From Norana najaformis (Eukaryota; Annelida; Clitellata; Crassiclitellata; Hormogastridae): 64,000 nucleotides of DNA. The position numbers and the translations under genes were made by a program. The notes below the pieces were generated by a model, which worked only from the letters and a program-made list of their open reading frames with translations, was not told the origin of the DNA and made no database searches. Positions within the stretch are counted from its first letter, which is position 1. Every line of letters starts with the position of its first letter. Location: NCBI GenBank assembly GCA_964023275.1, contig OZ029914.1, positions 45,780,437 through 45,844,436 of the forward strand, given 5' to 3'. This document shows positions 1 through 31,079 of this stretch, in pieces.

Positions 1-353
1 AAGCCAATTTTATAATATGTTAGCATTGTTTCTGCATTTATGGTATTCAGGAGTCGTACCTACTGTAAGCAATGGCGATGTGGAATTGGAGAGTGGAACG
101 ACTGAAAAGATTACTCAGTAAAAAAAGAAGATGCTAAAAGAACCAAAATTACAGGAGAAAACGAACAAATGAAAGCAACTTGTGTTAGTGTAGAGTCAAG
201 TAGTTCTTCCAAGCGGCTGTAGACTTGATGCATCACTTTGTTTTACATAGGATCATTTAGAAACCTCACACAGGTTCGCAAAAAGGCTCATCAAATTCTT
301 CATTTATTCTTTCTTGTCGGTTTGATTTAGCTAATTATTGAAGCAATCTTTAG

Positions 354-526
354 GTTGTGGTGATACTGTGTATACTGGGTCACGCGGATATGTTTCATCT
401 CCGAATTATCCCAATAACTATGGCAACAGCCAGAACTGCTCTAACATCATCTGGGCCTGTCAGCAAAGCTCGTTTTCTATCTCCTTCCAATTCATGGTCC
501 TACAGGAATGCTGCGATTTCGTTGAG
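354..526 (+). CDS. gene 1, A-type CUB exon, 5' half
   Basis: Acceptor CTTTAG, then 2 nt plus 57 open codons beginning CGDTVYTGSRGYVSSPNY, with NCSNIIW in the middle and ending ECCDFVE. The exon ends GAG followed by GCAAGT, a consensus GC-type donor. SPNYP and the two Cys of the first disulphide are typical of CUB. Confidence 0.85.
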
Positions 527-2626
527 GCAAGTAGTTTAACTTTCTCGATCGTTTCCTTCCAGTATGGCGATCCGCATACGATTTAGCCTACTTCGTAATC
601 GAAGCTCGGTAGTTCTAAAGGGTTAATCAAAAGCTAAGCATATGGTACCAGTTAATTGTCGAGCCTTGCTTAAGGTCTAAGTGCTTGTCCAGAAATAGTG
701 TAAAGAACAATATTCGGTTGTCTCGAGATCAGAGAAAGAATGATACAGAGAAGTTGTTACTACGAGATGCGTTTAGGTTGAGAGATAAGTGAAGGCGGCG
801 AATTGAATGGATCAGAGTAAGACTTCTTGAAGAGGTGAGACTTTAATGTTGATAGAAATGCCAGAGGAGTGACGGATATAGGAGCTTGAGACGAATGATG
901 GTGGGTGAGTGACAAGAAGGGTGGAGCAAAGGATAAATTGCGGAATTCAGATGGGACATTTCTCTGGGGTCGAAGAGCAGTGTGGTATATGGATCAGTTA
1001 TGAATCCTAGTTGTAACTACTACTGCCTTATATAATTAAGTTCTTTAGCGCCGTGAATCTGGCACAGAGGCTATCAATGGATTTCCGTAATTCTTTACAA
1101 CTATTTGTCCTCTTTGTTTCTCATTTGTATGATTTGCTTGGCCTATATATGTGCTTTGGATGTGCTCTAAGGAAAGTAAAGCTTCTGTGTCCCACGTAGG
1201 GGAGGCGATGTCGAAAGTGTCGTAAAACGGTCCAGTATCGAATGCGGGATAAGATAGTTTGGAAATACTACCGGGCCAAATCAAAGTGCAAGATGAGGTG
1301 ATTGAAAATGTAAAGGAGTTTGTGTACTTAGGAAGTCTCATGACATGGAATAATGATTGCGCAAAAGACATAAAGGCAAGAATAGTAAACGCAAAAGGAG
1401 TTATGGCAGGGCTAAATAACATCTGGAAAAGCAGGAAAATCAGTCATAAGACCAAACTAAACGTCTTGAAAACATGTGTGTTTAGCACAGTTCTGTATGC
1501 ATGTGAGGCATGGACAATCAAGAAGACTGACCAAGATAAGATATTAGCATTTGAAATGTACTGCTATAGACGAATATTACATCTAAATTGGTCAATGAAG
1601 GTAAAAAATAAGGAGGTCCGAAGAAGACTGAGCATAAAAGATCTAATACAAGTAATAATGAGAAGGAAATTACGCTTGTTTGGACATATATGCAGGATGG
1701 ATGACAGTAGAAAAATAAAAAGCGTGATGATGGGAATTATGGACGGAAATGGGAGACGAGGAAGACCTAATAGGGAGTGGACAGATGATATAAGGGATTG
1801 GTGTAAGCAAGACTTGCACGCCTTGATAAGAACAGAGCAAGATCGGGAACTGTGGAGACAAGTGATAATGCATGCAGTGGACACTACGGGCTCTTGGCCC
1901 ATGGATCATGATGATGATGATGATGATGACCGGGTCAAATCAAGACTCCACTGACTACCCCGATAATACACATTCGCATCCAAAATATCCCCAGTATTTC
2001 TCCTTTTGTTTATTTTATCATTTTCTTGCAAAACGTAGGCCAAACATTGCGGGCAGTGAGTGAATCGATATCCGCTGATTGATAGTTGAGAGCATGCATT
2101 TATGTAGTCTACCTACTGAAGCACTGTAGTATTCATTTTACCTGTAGTTGCCGACTTTGCCTACTTTCATAAGCAATATACATATGCAAGAGTTATTGCT
2201 ACTTGATTTAGCTACATTAAAGGAAGTTAAGATTTTAGAAAGGAGTCTTCAGGTTGCTCTTTGTGATTGGCAGCAAGTGGAACAGGACCCATGAACAGAA
2301 CCTAAATGTAAAGGGACAACATATCTTTAACAGGCGATAGTCTGAACCAGTGAGACGAATTGCTTTTCCTCCCTGCAAATGCCGCCGAGAGTGACAATTG
2401 CCAATTGAAATATAGTGTCACATTTACTTGCGAATATTGTGTGTTGGTCTAATCTAGCTCAGTTGCCTAGACAATGATGAGTACGTTCCGCATCGATTTA
2501 ATGGAACCATTCTTCCACCTTCGCAGAACATCTCTAACTGCACTCAAGTGCTCGTCTGGTTCCACAGTGATGACTCTTATGTGTACCAGGGATTCAACCT
2601 CGAATACTATGTCACTCCGAATTCAG
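354..2626 (+). CDS. CUB gene 1, 3' part: last (A-type) CUB domain
   Basis: Only the last CUB domain of this gene lies in the window; earlier exons are upstream of base 1. Two exons (354-526 and 2458-2626) join in phase 0 to give one CUB domain of about 114 residues with six cysteines. The first exon is entered in phase 1, as at every inter-domain border in the array, so a preceding C' domain is expected. The intron (527-2457) uses a GC donor and carries an RTE-like insertion. CUB domains are extracellular beta-sandwich modules that bind proteins or carbohydrate. The same domain is last in genes 2 and 3, so this is the tail of an equivalent six- or four-domain secreted protein. I cannot name an orthologue. 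Confidence 0.8.
533..1284. other. gene 1 A-domain intron, left part
   Basis: This intron sequence is alignable by eye to the matching introns of gene 2 (28300-28990) and gene 3 (49040-49700). A purine-rich stretch at about 720-960 is shared. A short SINE-core relic (TAGCGCCGTGAATCTGGC) sits at 1048-1066. No exon was recognised. Confidence 0.5.
1285..1929 (+). mobile_element. RTE-like non-LTR retrotransposon, 5'-truncated 3' end
   Basis: An open frame of about 215 codons encodes the C-terminal end of a reverse-transcriptase polyprotein: FVYLGSLMTWN, then AKGVMAGLNNIWKSRKIS, TVLYACEAWTIKK, YCYRRILHLNW, RRKLRLFGHICRMDD and RGRPNREWTDDIRDW. That order is the usual C-terminus of RTE-clade elements. 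The catalytic YADD region is missing, so it is 5'-truncated and dead. It ends GGCCCATGGATC followed by (ATG)n, as many RTE copies do. CCGGGCCAAATCAA at 1271-1284 and CCGGGTCAAATCAA at 1930-1943 are target-site duplications of 14 bp with one mismatch. An in-frame ATG at 1259 is host sequence, not an element start. Confidence 0.85.
1944..2457. other. gene 1 A-domain intron, right part
   Basis: Intron sequence up to the A 3'-half exon. The last 200 bases match the equivalents before 29252 and 50248. No exon seen. Confidence 0.5.
2458..2626 (+). CDS. gene 1, A-type CUB exon, 3' half
   Basis: Acceptor AATCTAG, 56 codons plus 1 nt, donor GTTAGT. It begins LSCLDNDEYVPHRFNG and contains QVLVWFHSDDS and GFNLEYYV, matching the CUB C-terminal pattern (hydrophobic-F-x-SD then GF-x-x-x-Y). 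Confidence 0.85.
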
Positions 2627-3292
2627 GTTAGTAGAAGAGATGTTCAGTTAGCCGTGTGATTTTACGAATAGAAACTATGTGGTCTCTCACCGCTAAAATG
2701 TAATGTAAATCACCAAAATTTCTCTGCACTGCACAAAATGCCAGCTTATTTACCGGCGCTACATCAAATCAAGTCGGCAAGAACCGCTGATATCGGGTGT
2801 TCAAAGCACTTGGAGATAAATTTAAGCTTTGCGATCAATCTATCAACAGGGAAAAGTTGCTCTATTATTCTACTGTTGCGAATGAGTTTCATCGGAAATT
2901 CCTCTGCACATTTCGTCGCGCGGGTTAGAATCTTCAGCAGGTTTGTGGAGACGTAACAAATTCAAAATATCCTTACATTGTGTAGCTTTATGTAGGAAAT
3001 ACTAAAGTTAATGTTGAAGCCAATTTATTAGTTTTTTGAACAAAATATCTGAAAATTGTAATTCAGAAACACCATGGATATTATTGTAAACGTATCGTTG
3101 CTGTATACACCTACTAGACGACTATCATTGATATTTATTTAGCTGGTTTCACGTTTCAGTAGGAAATCTACCTAGTTTTTAATCTATTAATTTATCCGAC
3201 GCTCTTTACTAATTTTGCTATGGAAAACGTGAAACACATATGCTAGGCCTATAATTCAATTGATAATGTGCTGTAAATATTATTTTACACAG

Positions 3293-3348
3293 GACCTACT
3301 ACATGCATAGTTCCTCTGCATTATGTATATATATATGCGTGGATATAA
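3293..3348 (+). CDS. candidate terminal exon of gene 1 (weak)
   Basis: After acceptor TTTACACAG the phase needed by the preceding exon gives GPTTCIVPLHYVY and a stop at 3346-3348. The gene 2 counterpart at 30060 starts GPTTCKIPLRYV. The gene 3 counterpart at about 51083 has its AG moved by one base, which breaks the frame. The short shared peptide and the good acceptor are the only support; other terminal exons are possible. Confidence 0.25.
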
Positions 3349-5940
3349 TGTATTGGAGAAGCTACAAACATTGGATTCGAGTACACTAAAAACTGTAAAA
3401 GTTTTACGCAAGGGCTTTGACAAATGCAATTCATGGGCCTAAAGTGTATTTGATATCGTTTGAGCACTTTGACCCAACATGCATCTTGCAAACGGTTAGA
3501 GGTTGGCGTCGTTAAATGACTGTGTGGCGCAACAACTTCTAAAGAATAATAATCGACATGAACGGGAGGAGACCTAGCACCTCGATTTGGATTCAGGCTG
3601 TCGTAAACGCCAAGCCATTGCCTATAGTTACCGGTGGAAACAAATGCGTTTCTTATGCCGTATGTGTTTATCACCTGCAAAGTCAATCAGTAAAGCCAAT
3701 ACAGTTCATCGAAAGACGTTTCGTGCGAAAGAATACACGAGTGGCTTAGTTATTATACTTCTGCCGATCATAGTTTAGTGTGAAGTGATCTACTGCCGAG
3801 TATTGTTTACTAGGCCAGAGTCTCCATTAGACGCTGCTCAGATCTGACAATTTTGCAATTTCTTCCTATATTAAATTAAATGTTTAAAAGAAAACTGAAC
3901 TTATCTGTTTTGGATATTTGTAGCAAAGATGTTTGTAGCAAAGCCTATATGAATTAATGATACATATGTATGTTTGTATATAGATGTATCTTTAATCCGT
4001 ATATTAAGACATACTTTCCCTATATATAATTTTGCGCATGTTCATCTCATACAGTTTTGTTGAAAACCACTCAATTCTGAGATTTGCATTTGTGTTTAAC
4101 TAGTACTATGGAATTCTTTTCTGTAGCTACTTGCTGATCATGTATATTGCTTCTGTAATTAAACAAAATGTCTTGTCAAAGATTTGTGTTAATCTCTGAT
4201 GAATAAAGATTTTTATGCTTTGATTTGTTCATTGTTTGTACAAGCGAAGTCTTAGCATTTAATTCTTGGCTATAGTAGGACATCATTGCTTCTGGCACCT
4301 TAGCTTTTGGCACTTTCGATTATGGCACATTCGTTTCTGGTACCTTCATTTACTGTAAATGTGACCTTTAACTTTTTCATAACAACTGAAATAATTCTGT
4401 TGTAATCCGATACATGTTCTGAGTGTTTTGTTTTTCCAATGAGTATCATCTTTGGTGGACCGTTGAGAACCGGCCGATAAACGACTATTGACTCCAAAAA
4501 TCATTAATCCGTGTCCTCGATGAATGCATCCGAATAAACCATTCGGAAATCTTCAGAAAGTCAGCAGCTCGTAATGAAGGGCGTGAGACGTTGCTGGAAA
4601 GATCGTCTCTTCCATGCAGTCAGAAGTTGGCCTAATTTAACGACTGTGCATCGCAACAACTGTAACACTCAGCAGAATTGGAAGGATAATTTGCGCTTCG
4701 ATTTGGACTCAGGCTGTCGTCGACCAGACTACAACACCTGTAGATTACGATGAAAACAGTGCATATCATATGTCGTGTGCGTTTAGCGTATGCATCGTTA
4801 ATCAGCAAAAGTCAATGCAGTTTATCAAAAGACTTTTGCTTAGGATGAAATTGATGAGTGGCAAAGTCACTGTACTTCTGCGGATTAAAATCTTTTGTAA
4901 AGATATCTATATTCCGCCTAGTACCTTTGCTAAGTCTGTGTCTCATTAGATGCTGCCAAGATCTGACAAATTTGCATTTTATTCTGTTTGTAAGGTTCTA
5001 AAACAACGCTATGTAAGTGCTTCGATACATAATACATACATACTTGAAAACTGAACTGAACTGTTTAGTTTATTTGTTGCATAGCATAATTTTGTGAAGC
5101 AATATTGCCTATATATGTATGTAGGACCTATATAGATAATGGATGCATCTCCAGTGGGAAGCCGGTTTGAGCTTTCTTTCATTTGTTAGTAATTTTCTTT
5201 CGACGTTTTGTGTTATTGTGTGCTTTTTAGTGTGTTTAGTGCGAAATATATGTTATGTATGTCACCACCTATTCATAGGCTGACAAAGGGTAACGTGTCC
5301 AAGTGGTTAACAAACTACTGAGCTCAAGTGTATGCTGACTGTTGCGCAGAAACCGTCTTACTCTGCCTATCCTGTGCTTAGCACTGTAACCTTATTCTGT
5401 GACTCCTAGTTTAAAAAATGTTCAAAGTTCGCCCTTATTTAAAAGAAGAAGACCAAATTCTCTTTCCTTTCTTTAATGTCGAAATTAAACTTCATTTATT
5501 AACAGTACGATGCTTTTCAACATCTACAGACAGTCACAGTTAAACACTAATCTAGGATAATCAGCATTTCTTCAAAAATCAACTTCACAGACTTAATTCA
5601 AATTTCAGACTCTTTGTTTAGACATTTCTGCTAAGGTACGCCTGATACCGATACAGCAATGTATATAGTTCACTAAAATGCAAGAAATGAAAAATCCAAA
5701 AGCAGTTGCCTCCGTATGTGATTTACACTGGTGTCATCCAATCAGGAAGCGAGTCGTAGGTCAGTTTTATCCCTTCCCACAGTTACAGGCGTGCGTTCCC
5801 GACTTAGCCTATACCTGGGCTGGCATCAAATAATCAAACTCTGCTTAACGAGCAGTTACACACACACACACACACATACACACACATATGTACACTTCAT
5901 ACGACATTAAGTTTACAAATGCAAACAAACTAAGCCTGAA
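3349..5940. other. gene 1 3' region: probable 3' UTR and tandemly repeated flank
   Basis: A block at about 3480-3960 recurs in degraded form at about 4615-5100 and corresponds to 30340-30800 in gene 2 and to 51280-51670 and 52370-52800 in gene 3. It ends near an AATAAA signal. From 4240 to 4520 the short motif TTCTGGCAC repeats degenerately, and this part recurs at 6260-6480. A short (CA)n lies at 5860-5885. No convincing coding exon was found. Confidence 0.4.
4202..4207 (+). promoter_or_regulatory. probable polyadenylation signal of gene 1
   Basis: AATAAA in the context GATGAATAAAGATTTTTATG, followed by a T/GT-rich stretch (TTTGTTCATTGTTTGT). The same context is found after genes 2 and 3. 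Confidence 0.5.
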
Positions 5941-5956
5941 TAAAACAATGGAGTTG

Positions 5957-5960
<4 letters not shown>

Positions 5961-6017
<57 letters not shown>
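5961..6017. repeat. (TA)n microsatellite
   Basis: About 57 bases of uninterrupted TA dinucleotides in the 3' flank of gene 1. Confidence 0.95.
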
Positions 6018-6019
<2 letters not shown>

Positions 6020-6109
6020 CATGTGTAACTATTTCAGCGATGTTTCTCTTTCTACAGCGTCGTCCTTGTTTAGTTAGCTAAGGCCACTTATAAATTGAAG
6101 TCTAAATTT

Positions 6110-6250
6110 ATTTCCTTCTTTCTTCCTGCCTTCCTTTGTTACTTTCTTTCTTTCTTCCTTGGTTACGTTCTACCGGCCTTCTTTTCTTCGGCCCTTCCTT
6201 CGCTCCTTCTATCTTTCGTCCCTTTCTTCTTTCTTTTTCTTCTTTCTTTG
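6110..6250. repeat. polypyrimidine (CCTT/TTTC)-rich tract
   Basis: A run of CTTTCTTTCTTCCTT-type sequence. The long open frames across it arise from low complexity and are not genes. Confidence 0.8.
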
Positions 6251-6259
6251 TTGTACTAG

Positions 6260-8640
6260 GTCGTGTACAAGCAAAGTCTTTGTTTGTGACACGTTTCTAT
6301 TGCAAGACATCATCGTTTCTGGCGCCTTTGTTTCTGGCACTTTTCATTCTGGCATCTTCATTTGCTATTAATGTGACTTACAACTTTTTCATAAAAAAAC
6401 TGAAATAATTCTCTTATAATCAAATACATGTTCCGAGTGATTTGTTCTTGGCTCCAAAAATCATTCATCCGTGTACTCGATGAATGCGGTGTGGAACCTT
6501 GGTGTATGAAACTTCGTAAAGACTCGTGTGGCGTAAGGAAACTCACATGGAACCCGAGATGGAACAGATCTTTGCACTTTGATCGTGTCCTTCAAAACTG
6601 CGATTCAACTTCTACTGGTATGTTCACATGGCGGACTGTACGGGCAAATATTTAGCAATATAAACGAGAACGGTACATTTGTATGCGCGCATCTATAAAA
6701 ATTCTCACAAGCTTGGTCCCGAGGTTTGAGGTATCACTCGGCTAAAGCGCCTACACGATCAGAGCAATCCAGAAAACAGGCGTCCTTTTCGTCTCCAAAC
6801 CTGCGTTGATACTCGTATACTGACCACGAAAAGATGGTAGACTCAAGCTGCCAGAGGTTGGGTCTATGGACACCCCCCATCCAAGCACAAAATAATGTAA
6901 TTACTTGACGTAGTTTACATTCCATTACACGACATTATCTCATTTTGCGTCGCATAGCCATAGATTACTAGCATTTAAACGCTTTAAATCATTTAATTGT
7001 GATTTATAATTATTATTGTATTGATTTTTCTAGGCTCAAAATCAGATATTGAGTCCCGGAGACGACGTTACGGACAAACTGAACGACGCTGGAGAAATTC
7101 ACTTAAGTCATCACCAAGTCGACTCTCAACATAATATTTCCATCGCGATACAAATTACTGTTTCTAAATATAGTAACCGTTGCTGCATTTAATTTAATCT
7201 GCATTAAATTTCTTGCTACACATAATCCCTTGTGCTATGTAGGTTATAGTAACCACTACTACGTTTCATTTAATCTCCATTTAATCACTTGCTACTTATA
7301 TTCTCTTTTGCTATATATAATGACCGTTGTTACATTTATTTTTTGATTTTAAGAGCAAATCTGTGCTGCTAAGGTTTAGGCTACGTAACCGTGCAAGGAA
7401 GGTTAAGGATTTTGAAGCTGTAGTTCTGTAAACGTCCGTTATAAAGATTCACCCTGATTGTTCGAGCGATTTCCGATGCATCATTTTATTCACAAACAAT
7501 CGAAGCTTTGTCAAAACTCTTATTATTAGCATAACTTGCGATGTAACGTCGTGTGTATGATAAATCTAGCCGCTTTACAGGACCTTTTATTTTCAAGGCG
7601 CGTATCTGCAACGTAGTGTTTACACTCCTGTACTGAAAATATCATGACGAAGGAACTGAAATCAGGAAAGTAAAATATGAATAATGAACTGCAACTAAAT
7701 AAAACTTTAAAGATGTCACCGGCCATAGTAGCCAAAAGATGTCGCTACAGTTTTTAAATAAAGAAATCTTCGGTTTACGACGTTTTCAGCAACTTAGCAG
7801 TTGAAATGTACAAAATTGTTTTCCAATTAACGTCAACGGCCTTTGCTGTCAAAATAAGACGTCGCTAAACTATTGTAACTCAATCGCCAGTTAATCTTCC
7901 ACTCTTTGCTCAGTAACAACAGAAAGGATTGTAATGTAATTTAAAGTCAACGTAACTGGCCAAGGCAGCTATAAGATGTCGTTAAACACTGGATACTACT
8001 TAATCGCCAGTGGTTGGGAAGTCCAGAATAGAATAGAATGGATAGATTATTATTACAAAATTTGCAATAAAACACATCAAACAGAGGAGAAAACCTGGCA
8101 TAAATTATTTATAGTAATTTTGCAGGAAATTAAACTCTGCAGCAGAGCTGTTGACGTCGACCTTATTCCAGTAAATTTTAGGTGTTTTATTTGATATTTT
8201 ATTATATAATTTTTTAATTTACCCTATGTACATATGAAACCACAGGATTACAAAAATTAGGGAGGGCGTTAATCTGGAAGGCTATTATTTGTTGTTATTG
8301 TTGTTGGTGGTGGTGGTGTAGTGTTATTCAGTGCTAAATGATATCTTATAGCTGCCAAGGAAATTGAGATCACAATAGTCTCACTGGCTACAAACGTTTG
8401 TCAATTACGTCAAAGCGTTTCTAATGCTTTAAAATTACCTTTGAACATCTCGACAATACTTATTATAAGTTTTGATATAAACTTAATTCATCACCTGATG
8501 TAAACTAATTGCCATTAAGATATAAACTGATAGCGACGTTTGCCATTTAATGAATTGAGTGCTATGGTAGCCTGATTGGCTTCAGCGGTTCAAAGGGCGA
8601 ATAGCGATAACTAAGGCTTCATTTGAGCTATTGAACTTCA
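6260..8640. other. intergenic, gene 1 to gene 2
   Basis: Segments match the gene 2/gene 3 spacer (31080-34300) and the gene 3/gene 4 spacer (53100-55000), for example around GGAACAGATCTTTGCACTT near 6560 and the TTTTTCTAG block at 7033. Reading frames are not conserved between the three copies, so I treat it as non-coding. A (GTTGTT/GGTGGT)n patch lies near 8290-8320. Confidence 0.45.
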
Positions 8641-8671
8641 TTCGTGAACCGCGTCTTACGCGGTTAGGCTG

Positions 8672-8696
8672 AGCCGCACAAAAGAAGACTATTCAG
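8672..8696 (+). promoter_or_regulatory. probable 5' UTR exon end/promoter-proximal block, gene 2
   Basis: The block AGCCGCACAAAAGAAGACTA plus TTCAGGT is identical over 27 bp at 8672-8698, 35539-35565 and 56905-56931, each 310-410 bp upstream of a signal-peptide ATG. It ends TTCAG followed by GT, and just before each ATG there is a TTTCAG acceptor. The simplest reading is a short non-coding first exon spliced to the signal-peptide exon. No clear TATA box is visible nearby. Confidence 0.5.
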
Positions 8697-8799
8697 GTGG
8701 ATACTTATCTCTATGAAGAAATGTTTTAACACATATCATTTGTATGCATGCATGTATATATTTTTAAAATATATTTTATATTTAAGGACATAATTAGGC

Positions 8800-8935
8800 C
8801 TATACATTCATATATACATACATTCATTCATACATACACATATACATGCAAACATGGATACATACATTCCTGCAAGCATGTATACATACATAAATGCATT
8901 CAGACATACATCCGTGCATACAACTACACACATAT
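8800..8935. repeat. (ACAT)n-rich tract upstream of gene 2
   Basis: Degenerate CATACATA/CATTCATT repeats in the presumed 5' UTR intron. Equivalent tracts lie at 35650-35770 and 57030-57190. Confidence 0.8.
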
Positions 8936-9005
8936 ATGGTTAGGTCCAGTGCTTAGCCATTCCATTCTCTCAGTAACTTATTAACAAGTTCAAAAATTTT
9001 CAGAA

Positions 9006-29420
<20,415 letters not shown>

Positions 29421-30059
29421 GTGAGTGGAAGAGATGTTCACTTAGCCGAGTATTTTTACGTATAGAAACTATGCGGCCTCTCACCGCTAAAATGTAATGT
29501 AAAATTTCACTGCACAAAATGCAAACTTATTTGCCGGCGCTATATCAAATCAAGTCCTCAAGAACCGCTGATATCGGGTGTTCAAAGCACTTGGAGATAA
29601 ATTTAAACTTTGCGATAAATCCATGAAGAGGGATAAGTTGTTTTATTATTCTACTGTTGCGCGTGCATTTCAACGAAGAGTTCTTTAGCGTGTTAGAATC
29701 TACACCAGGTATGTGGAGGCGTTTCAAATTCACAAGTTCCTTACATTTCGTAGCTTTCTAGAGGAAATTGCAATGTTTATGTTGAAGCCATTTAATCAGT
29801 TTCTGACAAAATATCTGAAAATTGTAATTTAGAAACACCATGGACATTATTGGAAACGTATCGTTGCTGTATACACCTACACCTACTAGACGACTATTAT
29901 TGATATTAATCAGCACAATCTAGTTGGTTTGAAGTTTCAATAGTAGCTCTATCTAATTTCACATCTATTAATTTATCCGATGCTCTTGAATAATTCTACT
30001 ATGGAAAACTCGAATGATACAAGCCTTAATTCATGTAGTACTATGCTATTTTTACACAG

Positions 30060-30154
30060 GGCCTACTACTTGCAAAATTCCTCTGCGTTATGTATTCATA
30101 AGTGGACATAATGTATTGGAGAAGCTACAAACATTGGATTTAAGTACACTGTAA
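30060..30154 (+). CDS. candidate terminal exon of gene 2 (weak)
   Basis: After acceptor TTTACACAG, in phase with the A domain, the frame reads GPTTCKIPLRYVFISGHNV, then about 13 more residues to TAA at 30152-30154. It has no hydrophobic tail or GPI signal. The 10-residue similarity to gene 1 is the main support. Confidence 0.3.
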
Positions 30155-31045
30155 ATTGAAGAAGTTTTACGCAGAGGCTTTAGCAAATACCAATCATGGG
30201 CCTAAAGTGTATTTAAGAATCATTTAGTTCGTGAGGAATTCGTCGTCTGGTATCGTTTGACCACTTTGAGCTTAAATGCATCTGAAGAAACCATTTGGAG
30301 TCTCAGAAAGTCAACAGCTCGTAATTTTGGGTGTAAGTCGTTTCTGGAGAGATCGTGCTTGCAAATAGTTGGAGTAGTTGAACGGCTGTGTGCCCCAACA
30401 AATTCTAGAGAATAATAATCGACATGAATGGGAGGAGACCTTGCATGTCGATTTGGATTCATGCCGTAGTAGACGCCAAGACATTGCCTAAAGTTACCGG
30501 TGGAAACAAATGCGTTTCTTATGCCGTATGTGTTTAACACTTGCATAATCTATCAATAAAGCCAACGCAGTTCATCGAAAGACGTTTGCTGCGAAAGAAT
30601 ATACGAATGGCTAAGTTATTATACTTCTGCCGATTATAATTTAGTGTGAAGTGATCTACTGCCGAGTTTTTTTAATAGGCCAGAGTCTCCATTAGATGCT
30701 GCTCAGATCTGACGATTTTGCAATTTCTTCTTATTCTAAGTTAAATGTTTAAAAGACATGCTAACTGATGTGTTTAGGCTATTTGTAGGATAGCCTATAT
30801 GAGATGATATTGCACATGTATGCTTCATATAGATGTATCTTTGAATTTTTAAAGACATACTTCGCGTATATATAATATAGTTCATCTTCATCTCATAAAA
30901 TTTTGTGGAAACCACTCAATTCTGATTTCTGCATTAATTTTAACTAGTGCCATGGAATTCTTTTCTGTAGCTACCTACTAATCATGTATATTATCCCTGT
31001 AATTAAGCAGAGTGTCTTGTCAGAGATTTTGTTAATCGCTGATGA
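30155..31045. other. gene 2 probable 3' UTR
   Basis: Matches the gene 1 and gene 3 tails in the same order, ending at the shared AATAAA context. Short open frames here on either strand differ between paralogs. Confidence 0.4.
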
Positions 31046-31051
31046 AATAAA
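31046..31051 (+). promoter_or_regulatory. probable polyadenylation signal of gene 2
   Basis: AATAAA in GATGAAATAAAGATTTGTATG, followed by TTTGTTCATTG; same context as after genes 1 and 3. Confidence 0.5.
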
Positions 31052-31079
31052 GATTTGTATGTTTCGATTTGTTCATTGC

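Noticed and set aside
1896-1930. Asp-rich tail of the RTE frame
   Set aside because: It is the (ATG)n/(GAT)n terminal microsatellite of the retrotransposon, not a protein feature.
6136-6408. 90-codon frame rich in Phe/Leu/Ser
   Set aside because: Low-complexity pyrimidine tract; no homologous frame in the paralogous spacers.
7026-7130. Possible exon after TTTTTCTAG, with counterparts at 31892 and 53890
   Set aside because: The three copies have stops in different frames and no common donor, so sequence similarity reflects the spacer duplication only.
8748-8984. His/Thr/Tyr-rich frames over CATACATA tracts, here and at 13200, 21400, 35700 and 57000
   Set aside because: Tetranucleotide repeat translation products.
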